Positions 7,659-19,746 of a stretch of 64,000 bases of DNA are shown here, in pieces; within the stretch, counting starts at the first letter, position 1; each line of letters starts with the position of its first letter. The stretch comes from Stenotrophomonas maltophilia D457 (GTDB taxonomy: Bacteria > Pseudomonadota > Gammaproteobacteria > Xanthomonadales > Xanthomonadaceae), in assembly GCF_000284595.1 (NCBI RefSeq), contig NC_017671.1, positions 4,125,001 to 4,189,000 on the forward strand, written 5' to 3'. The notes beneath the pieces were generated by a model, which saw only the letters and a list, made by a program, of their open reading frames with translations, did not search any database and was not told the origin of the DNA. A program made the translations under genes and the position numbers.

Positions 7659-9007
7659 AACGGCGCTCGTTCACCTTCCGCCTGTTCCTGCGCCTGCTGC
7701 CGGTGCTGGCGCTGGCCGCTGCGCTGCCGTGGCTGCTGGCGTACTGGATGAACCATGGCTGGGTGGTGACCACGGCGTCGGCCGTGATCCTGCTGGCGTT
7801 GATGTGGTGGACCCTGCGCCGTGCCACCGCACCGGTGCGCTCGCTGATGCGTGCACTGTCCGGCACCACCAGCAGCTACCGCGACGGCGAGTACAACTTC
7901 GGCGTGTACTGGCCGGGCAACGACGAACTGGGCGACCTGGTGCAGGCGCACCGCGAGCTGGGCGATGTGCTGCGCGAACAGCGGCAGGGCCTGGTGCAGC
8001 GCGAACTGCTGCTGGACACCATGGTGCAGAACACGCCGGTGGCCATGCTGCTGATTGCCTCCGGCGGCGATGGCATCGCCCGCGTGGTGTTCTCCAACCT
8101 GGCTGCGCGCAAGCTGCTGCATGGCGGCTGGAAGCTGGAAGGCCAGCGTCTGGAAGAGGTGCTGGAACAGGTGCCGGTGGAGCTGCGCGATGCCATTGCC
8201 CGTGGCGGCGACAGCCTGTTCGCGGTGCATGCCGAGGGCGAGGACGGCGACGAGGATGACGAGCAGGTCTACCACCTGTCGCGCCGCGCCTTCCAGCTCA
8301 ACGGCCGTCCGCACGACCTGCTGCTGGTACGCCTGCTCACCGCCGAACTGCGCCGCCAGGAAGTGCAGACGTGGAAGAAGGTGATCCGGGTGATCAGCCA
8401 CGAGCTCAACAACTCACTGGCACCGATCGCCTCGCTGGCCCACTCCGGTGGCGTGCTGGTGCAGCGCGAACGCTTCGACCGGTTGCCGGAGATCTTCACC
8501 ACCATCGAGGACCGCGCACGCCACCTGGAAGGCTTCATCCGTGGCTATGCACGCTTCGCAAAGCTGCCGCAGCCGCAACTGCAGACCGTGCACTGGGCGC
8601 CGTTCCTGTCCAGCCTGCGCCAGCAGATCCCGTTCACCATGGAACGCGAGCCGGACGAGGACCTGAGCAGCCGCATCGACATCGCGCAGTTCGGGCAGGC
8701 ATTGCTGAATCTTCTGAAGAACGCGCATGAAGCCTGCGCCGAGGCCGATCCGCCCAACGATGACGTACAGGTGCAACTCACGCGGCTGCCGCAATGGCTG
8801 CGCCTGGACGTACTGGATCGCGGCAAGGGCATGAACGAGCAGGTGCTGCAGAACGCCTTGATGCCGTTCTATTCGACCAAGCGCAACGGCACCGGCCTGG
8901 GGTTGGCACTGACGCGCGAGATCGTGGAAGCGCACGGTGGCCGCGTGTCGCTGCAGAACCGCGGCGATGGCGGGTTGTGCGTGTCGATCCTGTTGCCGGT
9001 GGGTTGA
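7655..9007 (+). CDS. Membrane sensor histidine kinase, NtrY-like
   Basis: A 450-residue kinase, the cognate partner of the preceding regulator through a 4-bp ATGA overlap. Two closely spaced membrane helices (about 10-30 and 36-53) leave almost no periplasmic loop, so it may sense an intramembrane signal or the exporter itself. A PAS-like region follows (about 118-230), interrupted by an acidic stretch (EGEDGDEDDEQ). The H-box is VISHELNNSLAPI with His249, and the ATPase domain has an N-box LLNLLKNAHEA, DRGKGM, and GTGLGLALTREIVEAHGG. The HELNN wording is typical of NtrY-type kinases that pair with sigma-54 activators. Confidence 0.9.
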   Translation: MKRRSFTFRLFLRLLPVLALAAALPWLLAYWMNHGWVVTTASAVILLALMWWTLRRATAPVRSLMRALSGTTSSYRDGEYNFGVYWPGNDELGDLVQAHRELGDVLREQRQGLVQRELLLDTMVQNTPVAMLLIASGGDGIARVVFSNLAARKLLHGGWKLEGQRLEEVLEQVPVELRDAIARGGDSLFAVHAEGEDGDEDDEQVYHLSRRAFQLNGRPHDLLLVRLLTAELRRQEVQTWKKVIRVISHELNNSLAPIASLAHSGGVLVQRERFDRLPEIFTTIEDRARHLEGFIRGYARFAKLPQPQLQTVHWAPFLSSLRQQIPFTMEREPDEDLSSRIDIAQFGQALLNLLKNAHEACAEADPPNDDVQVQLTRLPQWLRLDVLDRGKGMNEQVLQNALMPFYSTKRNGTGLGLALTREIVEAHGGRVSLQNRGDGGLCVSILLPVG

Positions 9008-9020
9008 GCGGGCCGATCGG

Positions 9021-9067
9021 GTAGCTCCACGCCATGCGCGGATGTGCCGACCAGGGCCGGCACCTAC
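9021..9067. repeat. SMAG-type GTAG stem-loop pair
   Basis: Two inverted GTAG-headed units: GTAGCTCCACGCCATGCGCG on the plus strand from 9021, and on the minus strand GTAGGTGCCGGCCCTGGTCG from 9067. Both form the short stem typical of Stenotrophomonas SMAG/REP sequences. The minus-strand GTAG supplies the TAG stop codon of the GNAT gene. Confidence 0.6.
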
Positions 9068-9597
9068 CAGGTCCGCCGCATCGCCACCCGCAGGTGCATC
9101 GGAAACCCGAGCGCAGCCTCTTCGGCCATGACGGCGCGCAGGCCGTCGTTCCACTCAGCCTCAGGCACTACGTCGAACCCTTCGCTGGCATAGAAGGCTG
9201 CATTCCATGGCACATCGCTCAAGGTGGTCAGCACCGCTGCAGCAAAGCCGGTGGCCCTGGCCTGCGCCAAGGCGTGCCGCAGCAATGCACGGCCATGGCC
9301 ACGACGCGCGTGCGCCGGGTCCACATCCATCTGCAGGACATGGAACTCGCCACCCAGCTCGCCGCCCAGCAGGTAGCCGGCAATGTCGCCGCCGGGGCCA
9401 TCCACAACCCACAGCTGGCCCCGCTGAAGGCCGTCCTGCAGCGTCGGCAGATCCAGGCCGTGGCCGGCAAATACCGGATGGGCTTCGTGATCCTTCAGCA
9501 GTTCGCCGGCACGCTGTTCAATTGCCGGCAGCACGCCGAGCTCGTCGGCATGCGGAATACGTGGCTCAGGACTTCTTGACCGGGCGCTTCCAGCCAT
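9064..9597 (-). CDS. GNAT-family N-acetyltransferase
   Basis: A 177-residue acetyl-CoA-dependent acyltransferase of unknown substrate. The GNAT core is recognisable: strand FHVLQMDVDPAHARRGHGRALLRHALA contains the acetyl-CoA pyrophosphate-binding R-R-G-x-G-x-A loop, and NAAFYASEGFDVV is the usual motif B. The ATG at 9597 overlaps the 3' end of glmU by 32 bp. No better ATG exists nearby, though a GTG about 60 bp further in cannot be excluded. Gene overlap suggests cotranscription with glmU. The stop codon lies in a SMAG repeat. Confidence 0.82.
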   Translation of the reverse strand: MAGSARSRSPEPRIPHADELGVLPAIEQRAGELLKDHEAHPVFAGHGLDLPTLQDGLQRGQLWVVDGPGGDIAGYLLGGELGGEFHVLQMDVDPAHARRGHGRALLRHALAQARATGFAAAVLTTLSDVPWNAAFYASEGFDVVPEAEWNDGLRAVMAEEAALGFPMHLRVAMRRTW

Positions 9598-10933
9598 CGA
9601 TGGTTTCCTGTCGTGCGCGGGCCAGTGTCAGCTTGCCGTCCGGGGCGGTGCGGGTGATGACCGAACCGGCAGCGATGGTCGCGCCCTCGCCGATCGTCAG
9701 CGGCGCCACCAGCGAACTGTTGGAACCGATGAACGCGTTGTCGCCGATGGTGGTGGTCGACTTGTTCACGCCGTCGTAGTTGCAGGTGATGGTGCCGGCA
9801 CCGATGTTCACCTTGCTGCCGATCACCGCATCACCCAGATAGGTGAGGTGGTTGGCCTTGCTGCCGACGCCGAGGGTGACCTTCTTGGTTTCGACGAAGT
9901 TGCCGACGTGCACGCCATCGGCCAGCACGGTACCTGGGCGGAGGCGCGCGAACGGACCGACCAGCGCCGCGCCTTCGGTGACCACACCCTCCAGATCACA
10001 GTGCGCGCGTACTTCGGTACCGGGGCCGAGAGTAACGTCCTTCAGGCGGTTGAACGGACCGATGGTAACGCCGTCGCCGAGCACGATGTTGCCTTCGAGA
10101 ACGACATCGACATCGATCAGCACGTCACTGCCCACGGTGACGGTGCCACGGATGTCGAGTCGTGCCGGGTCGCGCACGCGTGCACCCTGTGCGCACAGCG
10201 CACGCACGGCGCGATGCTGCCAGGCACGCTCCAGCTGCGACAGCTGCCAGGGATCGTTTGCCCCCTCGGCTTCCTGCGCGTCGGCCACCAGCGCCATTTC
10301 GGCCGGGGTGTACTCATGCGCGGCAAATGCGAACACGTCGGTCAGGTAGTACTCGCCCTGCGCATTGCGGTTGGACAGCTGCGACAGCCAGCGGCGCAGC
10401 GCGGTCGACTCCGCGGCGATGATGCCGGTGTTGATCGTGCGCACGCGCAGCTGGTCGTCGGTCGCGTCCTTCTGCTCGACGATCGCTCCCACCTTGCCTT
10501 CGGCATCGCGCAGCACGCGGCCGTAACCGGTCGGGTCATCAACCTCGGCGACCAGCACCGCCAACCGCCCCGGCTGCGCCAGCAGATCGCGCAGGGTCTG
10601 CGCGCGGATCAGCGGTACATCGCCGTACAGCACCAGCACCTGCACGGCATCCGGCACCTGCGGCATCGCCTGCGCCACCGCGTGGCCCGTACCCAGCTGC
10701 TGCGCCTGTTCAGCCCACTGCAGGTCGGGCTGGTCGGCGAACTGTTGCCGCACCGCCTCACCGCCATGGCCGTAGACCACATGGATGGCCGCCGGTTGCA
10801 GTTCGCGGGCCGCATCGATCACGTGCGCCAGCATCGGTTGGCCGGCGATCGGCTGCAGCACCTTCGGCAGCACCGACCTCATGCGCTTGCCGGCGCCGGC
10901 GGCGAGGATGATGACGTGCAGGGCTTGGGTCAT
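9566..10933 (-). CDS. glmU: Bifunctional UDP-GlcNAc pyrophosphorylase / glucosamine-1-phosphate N-acetyltransferase
   Basis: GlmU acetylates glucosamine-1-phosphate and joins it to UTP, giving UDP-GlcNAc in the cytoplasm. The 455-residue length matches the family. The N-terminal uridylyltransferase domain has the nucleotide loop LAAGAGKRMRS and LYGDVPLI. The C-terminal half is a left-handed beta-helix of hexapeptide repeats (GDGVTIGPFNRLKD, GVHVGNFVETKKVTLG). Acetyltransferase residues are present in HLTYLGDAVIG and NIGAGTITCNYDGVNK. It acts downstream of GlmS, encoded on the same strand at the left edge. Confidence 0.97.
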   Translation of the reverse strand: MTQALHVIILAAGAGKRMRSVLPKVLQPIAGQPMLAHVIDAARELQPAAIHVVYGHGGEAVRQQFADQPDLQWAEQAQQLGTGHAVAQAMPQVPDAVQVLVLYGDVPLIRAQTLRDLLAQPGRLAVLVAEVDDPTGYGRVLRDAEGKVGAIVEQKDATDDQLRVRTINTGIIAAESTALRRWLSQLSNRNAQGEYYLTDVFAFAAHEYTPAEMALVADAQEAEGANDPWQLSQLERAWQHRAVRALCAQGARVRDPARLDIRGTVTVGSDVLIDVDVVLEGNIVLGDGVTIGPFNRLKDVTLGPGTEVRAHCDLEGVVTEGAALVGPFARLRPGTVLADGVHVGNFVETKKVTLGVGSKANHLTYLGDAVIGSKVNIGAGTITCNYDGVNKSTTTIGDNAFIGSNSSLVAPLTIGEGATIAAGSVITRTAPDGKLTLARARQETIDGWKRPVKKS

Positions 10934-11010
10934 GGGAACGGCAGTCCGTGGTTCGGTGCCGACGATTCTAGAGCGTACGCCGTTAACATGGGCATCCCTC
11001 CTCCTTCACC

Positions 11011-11400
11011 ATGCCGATGAGCCTTGTCCGCCAGGGAAGCGCCTACCTCGTGATCGGGCTCGTGCAGCTGCTGGTCGATTGGCTGGTGTTCGTGGTCGCC
11101 ACCGCGCTTGGCATGCCGGTCGCACCGGCCAACGTCGCCGGGCGCCTGGCCGGCATGCTGCTGGGCTTCTGGCTCAACGGCCGCTACACCTTTGCCGAGG
11201 CCGGCACCCACAAGCTGGGCTGGAAGCGCTTTGCACGCTTCTTCGGGCTGTGGCTGCTGCTGACTGCGGCAAGCACGTTGCTGGTGAGCCTGGTCGACCA
11301 CGCGCTGGGCCTGCAGTACACCTGGCTGGCCAAGCCACTGGTGGAAGGCGGGCTGGCGTGCGTGTCGTTCCTGTTGATGCGCTACGTGGTGTACCGCTGA
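11011..11400 (+). CDS. GtrA-family small membrane protein
   Basis: A 129-residue protein with four predicted membrane helices (about 10-30, 36-58, 75-95 and 102-125). The first helix region RQGSAYLVIGLVQLLVDWLVF and the segment GFWLNGRYTF are typical of GtrA/DPMS-flippase-like proteins, which help move polyprenyl-linked sugars across the inner membrane. A second ATG two codons downstream is an alternative start. It converges on the large YfhO-like gene, and a heptamer repeat lies between the stops. A role in surface polysaccharide decoration is inferred from the family only. Confidence 0.85.
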   Translation: MPMSLVRQGSAYLVIGLVQLLVDWLVFVVATALGMPVAPANVAGRLAGMLLGFWLNGRYTFAEAGTHKLGWKRFARFFGLWLLLTAASTLLVSLVDHALGLQYTWLAKPLVEGGLACVSFLLMRYVVYR

Positions 11401-11402
11401 TC

Positions 11403-11441
<39 letters not shown>

Positions 11442-11452
<11 letters not shown>

Positions 11453-13655
11453 CGTCACGGCGCAGGCGCGCTCCCAGTCCCTCACGCCACAGCTGCAGCG
11501 CGCTGTAGCGCAACCGCACCTGATGCTGCCCGGCCGGCACGCACAACGCATGGAAGAGGCCATTGCCGCGCAGCAGCGGCAGTACCTGGCCATCCTCGAG
11601 CTGCGCCTGCCAGCCACGACCGGTGGTTTCGTTGATCACCACCCATGCTGCATGGTCGGCCACCACCGTCAGCTCGATGCGTCCAGGCTGGTAGCGCAGC
11701 ACCTGTACCGTGGCCTCGCCGGCATCCTGTTCGGCACAGTGGCTGCTGGCGGCTGCCGGCAGCCATAGCTGCCGGTTGAAATCGGTCTGGTTGAACAGCG
11801 GCGCAGGCGGTAGACGCTCCTCATGGCGGCGCACCTGCCGCGGATTCAGCACCCGTGGCAGCACGCTGTCACGCCGCGCAAGTTCCACCTGGTCGCCCTG
11901 CGCGCTGGAGCCCGGGAACGGCTCCTGGGCCAGCAGCCAACGCACGCCCAGCAGGTCGTACAGGGGAGCAGCGGTGTCTGGCATCCAGGCAGTGGGGACC
12001 TTCTGCTGGAAGGTATCCACCGGCTCGCCCGGCATCCCGGTCATCTGCAGATAGTCGCTTGCCAGCAGCGGGTTGTAGCCGTTTGCCAGCGCAATGGCAT
12101 GCACCGCCGCGCCGTTGGTGAGTCCGCCGATGCCGAAGACCACCGCGCGCTCGGGTATGCCGATATGCCGCTCTGCCGCCAGCAGCGCATAGGCGCGCTG
12201 CGCAGGACCCGCACGATCGGCGGTGAGCACCGACTTTGTGCCGCTGCCCGCGTTGAACCTGGTGCCGACGTTGAACAACAGCAGGTCCAACAGCACCAGC
12301 GCCAGCACCCAGCGCGCAGGTGACTGGTGGCGGCGCAGCACCCACACCGCGGCTACGCCCAGCGCGGCGCTGACCGCAAGCCAGGCGAAAGCGAGCGGAT
12401 GACCATGATCGATCGCCAGCCACGCAGCGCACGCGCCCAGCACTGCGACGACCGCCACGGACACCCGATGCAATCGCAATGGCTGCCGCTGCAGGGCAAC
12501 CTGCAGGGCACTGGCACCCAGCCACGCCGCCGCAGGCACGGTAAGGAACAGCGCATCGGACGGGCGCCGGAACAGGTCCAGCCCCGGAAGCCAGCCAAAC
12601 AACCAGGGGAACAGCGGCGTGGCGCCACCCACCGCGACCATGATCGCCAGCGTCAGCGCACACAGCGCGACGCGCGTCGCCGCCGGCTTGCGCCGCAGCA
12701 CCTCACCGCCCCAGAGCAGCCACAGCGCCAGCGGCACTGCCCCCACATAGAGGTAATCGGCGCTGATATCACCGAAGGCCCAGCTGTCGCCGCGCCCCTG
12801 CGAGAACACGTTGCCCGACAGCAGTGTCACCAGTGTCTGCCAGTGGATGGCACCCGGCAGCGCGGCTTCCAGCGTCAGGCCATTGCGATTGGTCTGGTCC
12901 AGCCAGGCCAGCGTGGACAGCCACTGCGGCGCACTGACACCACCGGCGAGAATGGCCACCACGCCCAGCTGCCACAGCAGGCGCATGCGCTGCCCCTGTG
13001 CCAGCACGACAGCAGCCACGGCGTAGATCACGCACGCGAGGATGATGAAATAGGTGACCTGGGTCAGTTGAAGCGCACACATCCCGCCGGCCACACCGGC
13101 CAGCAGGATGTCGCGCATCCGTCCCCGCCGGCGGACCTGCTCCAGGCCCAGCCACAGCCAGGGCAGCAGGCAGTAGCTGATGATCATCGGCGTGTGCTGC
13201 AGGCGCGACGCGGCCACGCCACCAAACATCAGCGTGAGTGCAAACAGCAGCTGCGCCGGCGGCGGCATGCCCTGCACGCGGCTCAACCGCAGTGCACCCA
13301 GGCCGCCTGCCAGCACATGCAGCAGCACCACCACCGTGAACAGGTGCAGGGAGCCCGGCGCCAGCAGCATCGGCAGCAGCATCGTCGGCTGCAGCGTCAT
13401 CATCTGCGGATCGGCCACCTGCGGGTAGCCACCGTAGAGATACGGATTCCACCAGGGGGCCTGCAGGTGACGCAACTGCTCGGCACTGAAACTGACCGCC
13501 GGGAAGAACTGCTGCACGGCATCAAAGGGAATGGTCTTGATGCCACTGAGCCATGGCAGGCACAGAACCATCCACGCAATCAGGAACACGCCTGCCGGTG
13601 TGCGCCACGGCCGCTGCCAGCTGCCGCCTTCAATCGCTGTCGAGTGGTGCTGCAT
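11442..13655 (-). CDS. YfhO-like large multi-pass membrane protein
   Basis: A 737-residue inner-membrane protein with about 12 hydrophobic helices in its first 450 residues, then a soluble C-terminal domain (about 510-737). The N-terminal motif PFDAVQQFFPAVSFSAEQLRHLQAPWWNPYLYGG resembles the first extracellular loop of YfhO/GT-C-type proteins, where acidic residues bind polyprenyl-phosphate sugars. The C-terminal part (VVADHAAWVVINETTGRGWQAQ) matches the beta-rich tail of the same family. It may transfer or flip a sugar for cell-surface glycans together with the neighbouring GtrA protein; the acceptor is unknown. Confidence 0.75.
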
Positions 13656-13675
13656 TCCCTGCTCCTGTGGCGAAC

Positions 13676-13703
13676 AAACAAAAACGCCGGCAGCTAGCCG
13701 GCG
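13676..13703 (-). terminator. Intrinsic terminator of the atp operon
   Basis: On the minus strand a 7-bp stem CGCCGGC/GCCGGCG is followed directly by five T residues. It lies 25-50 bp beyond the atpC stop and fits a rho-independent terminator. Confidence 0.8.
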
Positions 13704-13727
13704 CTTGTGCTTGATGACGCGCGAACC

Positions 13728-14150
13728 TCAGTGCTTGAGATTCTTGCGCAGGCGCTCCAGCGCCTGCAGCTGGACGACGGCTTCGGCCAGCTTCTGCTGG
13801 GCTTCAGCCACTTCCATCGCTTCGCCGCGGTTGGCCAGGATGCGCTCGGCTTCTTCCTTGGCCTTGCGGACCGAGGCTTCGTCGATGTCCTGCGCGCGGA
13901 TCGCGGTGTCGGCCAGCACGGTCACCACCTGCGGCTGCACTTCCAGGATGCCGCCGGAAATGGCGAAATCCAGCTGCTCGCCGTTCGGCGTGGTCACCAC
14001 CACCTTGCCCGGCTTCAGGCGGGTGATCAGCGGCGCGTGCTTGGGCGCGATGCCCAGTTCGCCCAGCTCACCGGTGGCCACGACCAGGGTCGCTTCGCCA
14101 CGGAAGATTTCCTGCTCGGCGCTGACGATGTCGCAACGGATCGTGCTCAT
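13728..14150 (-). CDS. atpC: F1 ATP synthase epsilon subunit
   Basis: The epsilon subunit is part of the central stalk and inhibits wasteful ATP hydrolysis. At 140 residues it has the usual two domains: an N-terminal beta-sandwich (CDIVSAEQEIFRGEATLVVATGELGELGIAPKHAPL) and a C-terminal helical hairpin (about 88-135). It is the last gene of the nine-gene operon, 113 bp after atpD, with a terminator directly downstream. The spacing before atpC is among the larger gaps in this operon. Confidence 0.97.
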   Translation of the reverse strand: MSTIRCDIVSAEQEIFRGEATLVVATGELGELGIAPKHAPLITRLKPGKVVVTTPNGEQLDFAISGGILEVQPQVVTVLADTAIRAQDIDEASVRKAKEEAERILANRGEAMEVAEAQQKLAEAVVQLQALERLRKNLKH

Positions 14151-14263
14151 GCAAATCTCTTCGCTGTTCGCGGCGGCGCAATGCCACCGTGGGGGTCCAC
14201 CGGCGCGGGCGGTTGCCCGGCGCCGGCGTCAGGTCGGGCAGGATCGCTCCCGCCCGTCCCGGA

Positions 14264-15670
<1,407 letters not shown>

Positions 15671-15707
15671 TGCTGCATCCTCTAATGTGTGCTTTGAACG
15701 AACGCGG

Positions 15708-16571
15708 TCAGACTGCTGCCGCGCCGCCGACGATTTCGGAGATTTCCTGGGTGATCGCTGCCTGGCGCGCCTTGTTGTAGACGAGCTGCAGGGTGCCGAT
15801 CAGCTTGTTGGCGTTGTCGCTCGCCGCCTTCATCGCAACCATGCGTGCCGCATGCTCGGAGGCGACGTTTTCCAGCAGTGCCTGGTACACCAGCGACTCG
15901 ATGTAACGCGTCATCACGTGCTCGAGCACGGTCGCGGCATCGGGTTCGTACAGGTAATCCCAGTCGTGGTGAGCGACCTGCTTCTCAGCCGGCGGCAGCG
16001 GCAGCAGCTGATCGAAGCTGGCCTTCTGCACCATGGTGTTCACGAAGCGGTTGTAGACCAGGTACACGCGGTCGATCCTGCCTTCGGTGAAGGCGTCGAG
16101 CATGACCTTGATCACACCGATCAGCGATTCCAGCTTCGGCACGTCACCGATGTGGGTCACGCTGCCGACCATGTTGACCTTCACGCGGCGGAAGAAGGTC
16201 GAAGCCTTCTGGCCGATGGTCACCAGGTCCACTTCGGCACCCTTGTCCTGCCATGCCTTGGCTTCGCCCAGCATCTTGCGGAACAGGTTGTTGTTCAGGC
16301 CGCCGGCCAGACCGCGATCGGAGGAGATCACGATGAAACCGACCCGCTTGACCTGCTCGCGCTCGACCAGGAACGGATGCTGGTAGTCGGTGCTGGCCTG
16401 GGCCAGATGACCGATCACCTGCTTCATCGCCTGCGCGTACGGACGCGAGGTCTTCATCCGATCCTGCGCCTTGCGGATCTTGGAGGCCGAGACCATTTCC
16501 AGGGCGCGCGTCACCTTGCGGGTGTTCTGCACGCTCTTGATCTTGGTTTTGATTTCGCGTCCGCTTGCCAT
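15708..16571 (-). CDS. atpG: F1 ATP synthase gamma subunit
   Basis: The gamma subunit is the rotating shaft of F1. This 287-residue protein has the N-terminal helix ASGREIKTKIKSVQNTRKVT and the C-terminal helix ASDNANKLIGTLQLVYNKARQAAITQEISEIV, which together form the coiled-coil shaft inside alpha3beta3. The 97-bp gap to atpA upstream holds two strong hairpins, one of SMAG type, the longest structured interval inside the operon. Confidence 0.98.
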   Translation of the reverse strand: MASGREIKTKIKSVQNTRKVTRALEMVSASKIRKAQDRMKTSRPYAQAMKQVIGHLAQASTDYQHPFLVEREQVKRVGFIVISSDRGLAGGLNNNLFRKMLGEAKAWQDKGAEVDLVTIGQKASTFFRRVKVNMVGSVTHIGDVPKLESLIGVIKVMLDAFTEGRIDRVYLVYNRFVNTMVQKASFDQLLPLPPAEKQVAHHDWDYLYEPDAATVLEHVMTRYIESLVYQALLENVASEHAARMVAMKAASDNANKLIGTLQLVYNKARQAAITQEISEIVGGAAAV

Positions 16572-16630
16572 CTCTTGTTTCCCGTGGCGCGGGGCTGATG
16601 CCCCGCGTTGTTCAACCGTTTGTCATCTGG

Positions 16631-16658
16631 TCCAGCGGAGCCAGCGGCTCCGCTCTAC
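16631..16658 (-). repeat. SMAG-type stem-loop between atpA and atpG
   Basis: On the minus strand GTAGAGCGGAGCCGCTGGCT continues to complete a stem closed by AGCGGAGCC/GGCTCCGCT. A second perfect hairpin, CGCGGGGC/GCCCCGCG, lies at 16588-16607. Both fall in the 97-bp gap between atpA and atpG, inside the transcript. REP-like hairpins in operons can stabilise upstream mRNA or attenuate transcription; whether these do is not visible from sequence. Confidence 0.7.
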
Positions 16659-16668
16659 AGGACCGCGA

Positions 16669-18216
<1,548 letters not shown>

Positions 18217-18260
18217 CGTCAAGTCCTAGTGCCGGCAGCGGGGCCGGACGTTAAATGAAT

Positions 18261-18788
18261 TCAGTTAGCGAGCGCGGTCTGCAGACGGGCCAGCTTGCCC
18301 TTCAGCGAACCATCGATGACCACGTCGCCGGCGTCGATCACGGCGCCGCCGATCAGCGAAGCATCGACCGCGGTGGTCACGTCGACCTCGCGGTTGAAGC
18401 GCTTGCGCAGCGCAGCCTTGATCGCGTCCAGCTCGCCGGCCGACAGCTCGGAAGCCGAGGTCACCGTGGCCTTGACCACGTGCTCGGCTTCGGCGCGCAG
18501 GGCGTCGAACATGCCGGAGATTTCCGGCAGCAGCGGCAGACGATGCGATTCGGCCAGGATGGCCAGGAAGCGCGAGTAGGTCTCGCCGTGCGACACCGGC
18601 GCCAGCAGGGCGACGGCGTCGTCACGACCCAGCTCCGGGTTGGCGAGCAGGGCCGCCACGCGCGGGTCGGCGGCGACGTGGGCGGAGAACGCCAGGGCGT
18701 CCGACCACGGCGCGAACGCACCTTCGTCGCGCGCGGTCGCGAACGCGGCGCGGGCGTACGGGCGGGCAAGCGTGAGGGCCTGGCTCAT
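18261..18788 (-). CDS. atpH: F1 ATP synthase delta subunit
   Basis: A 175-residue peripheral-stalk subunit that ties the top of alpha3beta3 to the b-subunit dimer. It has an N-terminal six-helix domain (ALTLARPYARAAFATARD) and a C-terminal part ending LIGGAVIDAGDVVIDGSLKGKLARLQTAL, the family hallmark. It starts two bases after the atpF stop, so translational coupling is probable. Confidence 0.96.
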   Translation of the reverse strand: MSQALTLARPYARAAFATARDEGAFAPWSDALAFSAHVAADPRVAALLANPELGRDDAVALLAPVSHGETYSRFLAILAESHRLPLLPEISGMFDALRAEAEHVVKATVTSASELSAGELDAIKAALRKRFNREVDVTTAVDASLIGGAVIDAGDVVIDGSLKGKLARLQTALAN

Positions 18789-18790
18789 CC

Positions 18791-19261
18791 TTAGATCTCC
18801 GAGGCCAGCTCGTCGAGCAGCGCCTTGTGGGCGTTGGCGTCGATTTCGCGCTTGAGCAGCTTTTCGGCACCGGTCACGGCCAGCGCGGACACCTGCTTGC
18901 GCAGATCTTCACGGGCACGGTTGGCGGCGGCGTCGATTTCAGCCTGGGCCAGTTCCTTCTGACGGGTGGCTTCGGTGATCGCTTCGTTACGGGCTGCATC
19001 AACGATCTGGTTGGCACGCGCGTGGGCCTGATCGATGATCTCGTTGGCCTTGGTGCGGGCTTCCTTCAGCGCTTCGTTGACCTTCTCCTGCGCCTGGGCC
19101 AGATCTTTCTGGCTGCGGTCGGCAGCAGCGAGGCCTTCAGCAATCTTCTGCTGGCGCTCTTCGATCGCGTTCATCAGCGGCGGCCAGATCTTGGTCGCGA
19201 TGATCCAGATCAGACCAGCGAAGGCCAGCGCCTGCGCAAGAAGGGTGAAATTGATATTCAT
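18791..19261 (-). CDS. atpF: Fo ATP synthase b subunit
   Basis: A 156-residue peripheral-stalk subunit. One N-terminal membrane helix (MNINFTLLAQALAFAGLIWI) is followed by WPPLMNAIEERQQKIAEGLA and a long charged helix that dimerises as a coiled coil. I chose the ATG at 19261 because the upstream open extension lacks similarity to b subunits and covers a hairpin-rich spacer. The gap to atpE (106 bp) includes the palindrome ACCGGGTGC-atca-GCACCCGGT near 19337-19358. Confidence 0.96.
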   Translation of the reverse strand: MNINFTLLAQALAFAGLIWIIATKIWPPLMNAIEERQQKIAEGLAAADRSQKDLAQAQEKVNEALKEARTKANEIIDQAHARANQIVDAARNEAITEATRQKELAQAEIDAAANRAREDLRKQVSALAVTGAEKLLKREIDANAHKALLDELASEI

Positions 19262-19367
19262 GGTTAGCTCGATCGCTGGTTTCGGGGTGGACGTGCCGCC
19301 GAAGCGGCACATCCGGCCTTCATCCGAAACCGGGTGCATCAGCACCCGGTCGTCTCAAACCGCTGTA

Positions 19368-19673
19368 TCAGCCGGCCAGAGCCTTGGTGACGGCGCCAGC
19401 AAAGGCAGCCGACAGCGGGTTGGCGAAGGCCAGCAGCAGGCCAACGGCGACCGAGATGATGAACGCGGCGTCGATCAGGCCGGCGGTGATGAACATGCGG
19501 ACCTGCAGGACCGGGATCAGTTCCGGCTGGCGCGCGGCCGACTCCAGGAACTTACCAGCCATGATGGCCAGACCCAGACCGGCGCCCAGCGCGGCCAGGC
19601 CGATCATGATGCCGACGGCAAGGGCGGTGGAGCTCTGAATCTGCGCGAAGTTGGTCAGGACGGCGAAGTACAT
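19368..19673 (-). CDS. atpE: Fo ATP synthase c subunit
   Basis: The proton-carrying ring subunit: two membrane helices joined by the polar loop ESAARQPEL. The proton-binding carboxylate is the Asp in GLIDAAFIISVAVG on helix 2. At 101 residues it is longer than the 79-residue E. coli protein because of N- and C-terminal extensions (MYFAVLTNFAQIQSSTA; SAAFAGAVTKALAG). Asp, and the absence of the ion-coordinating Gln/Glu set of Na+ enzymes, indicates proton coupling. Confidence 0.97.
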   Translation of the reverse strand: MYFAVLTNFAQIQSSTALAVGIMIGLAALGAGLGLAIMAGKFLESAARQPELIPVLQVRMFITAGLIDAAFIISVAVGLLLAFANPLSAAFAGAVTKALAG

Positions 19674-19746
19674 GGTTATCTCCAGGAACTTAAGTTGCTA
19701 AGGGTGATGAAACGGATGAAGGTTGAAACGCGTTGAAGCTTGAAAC

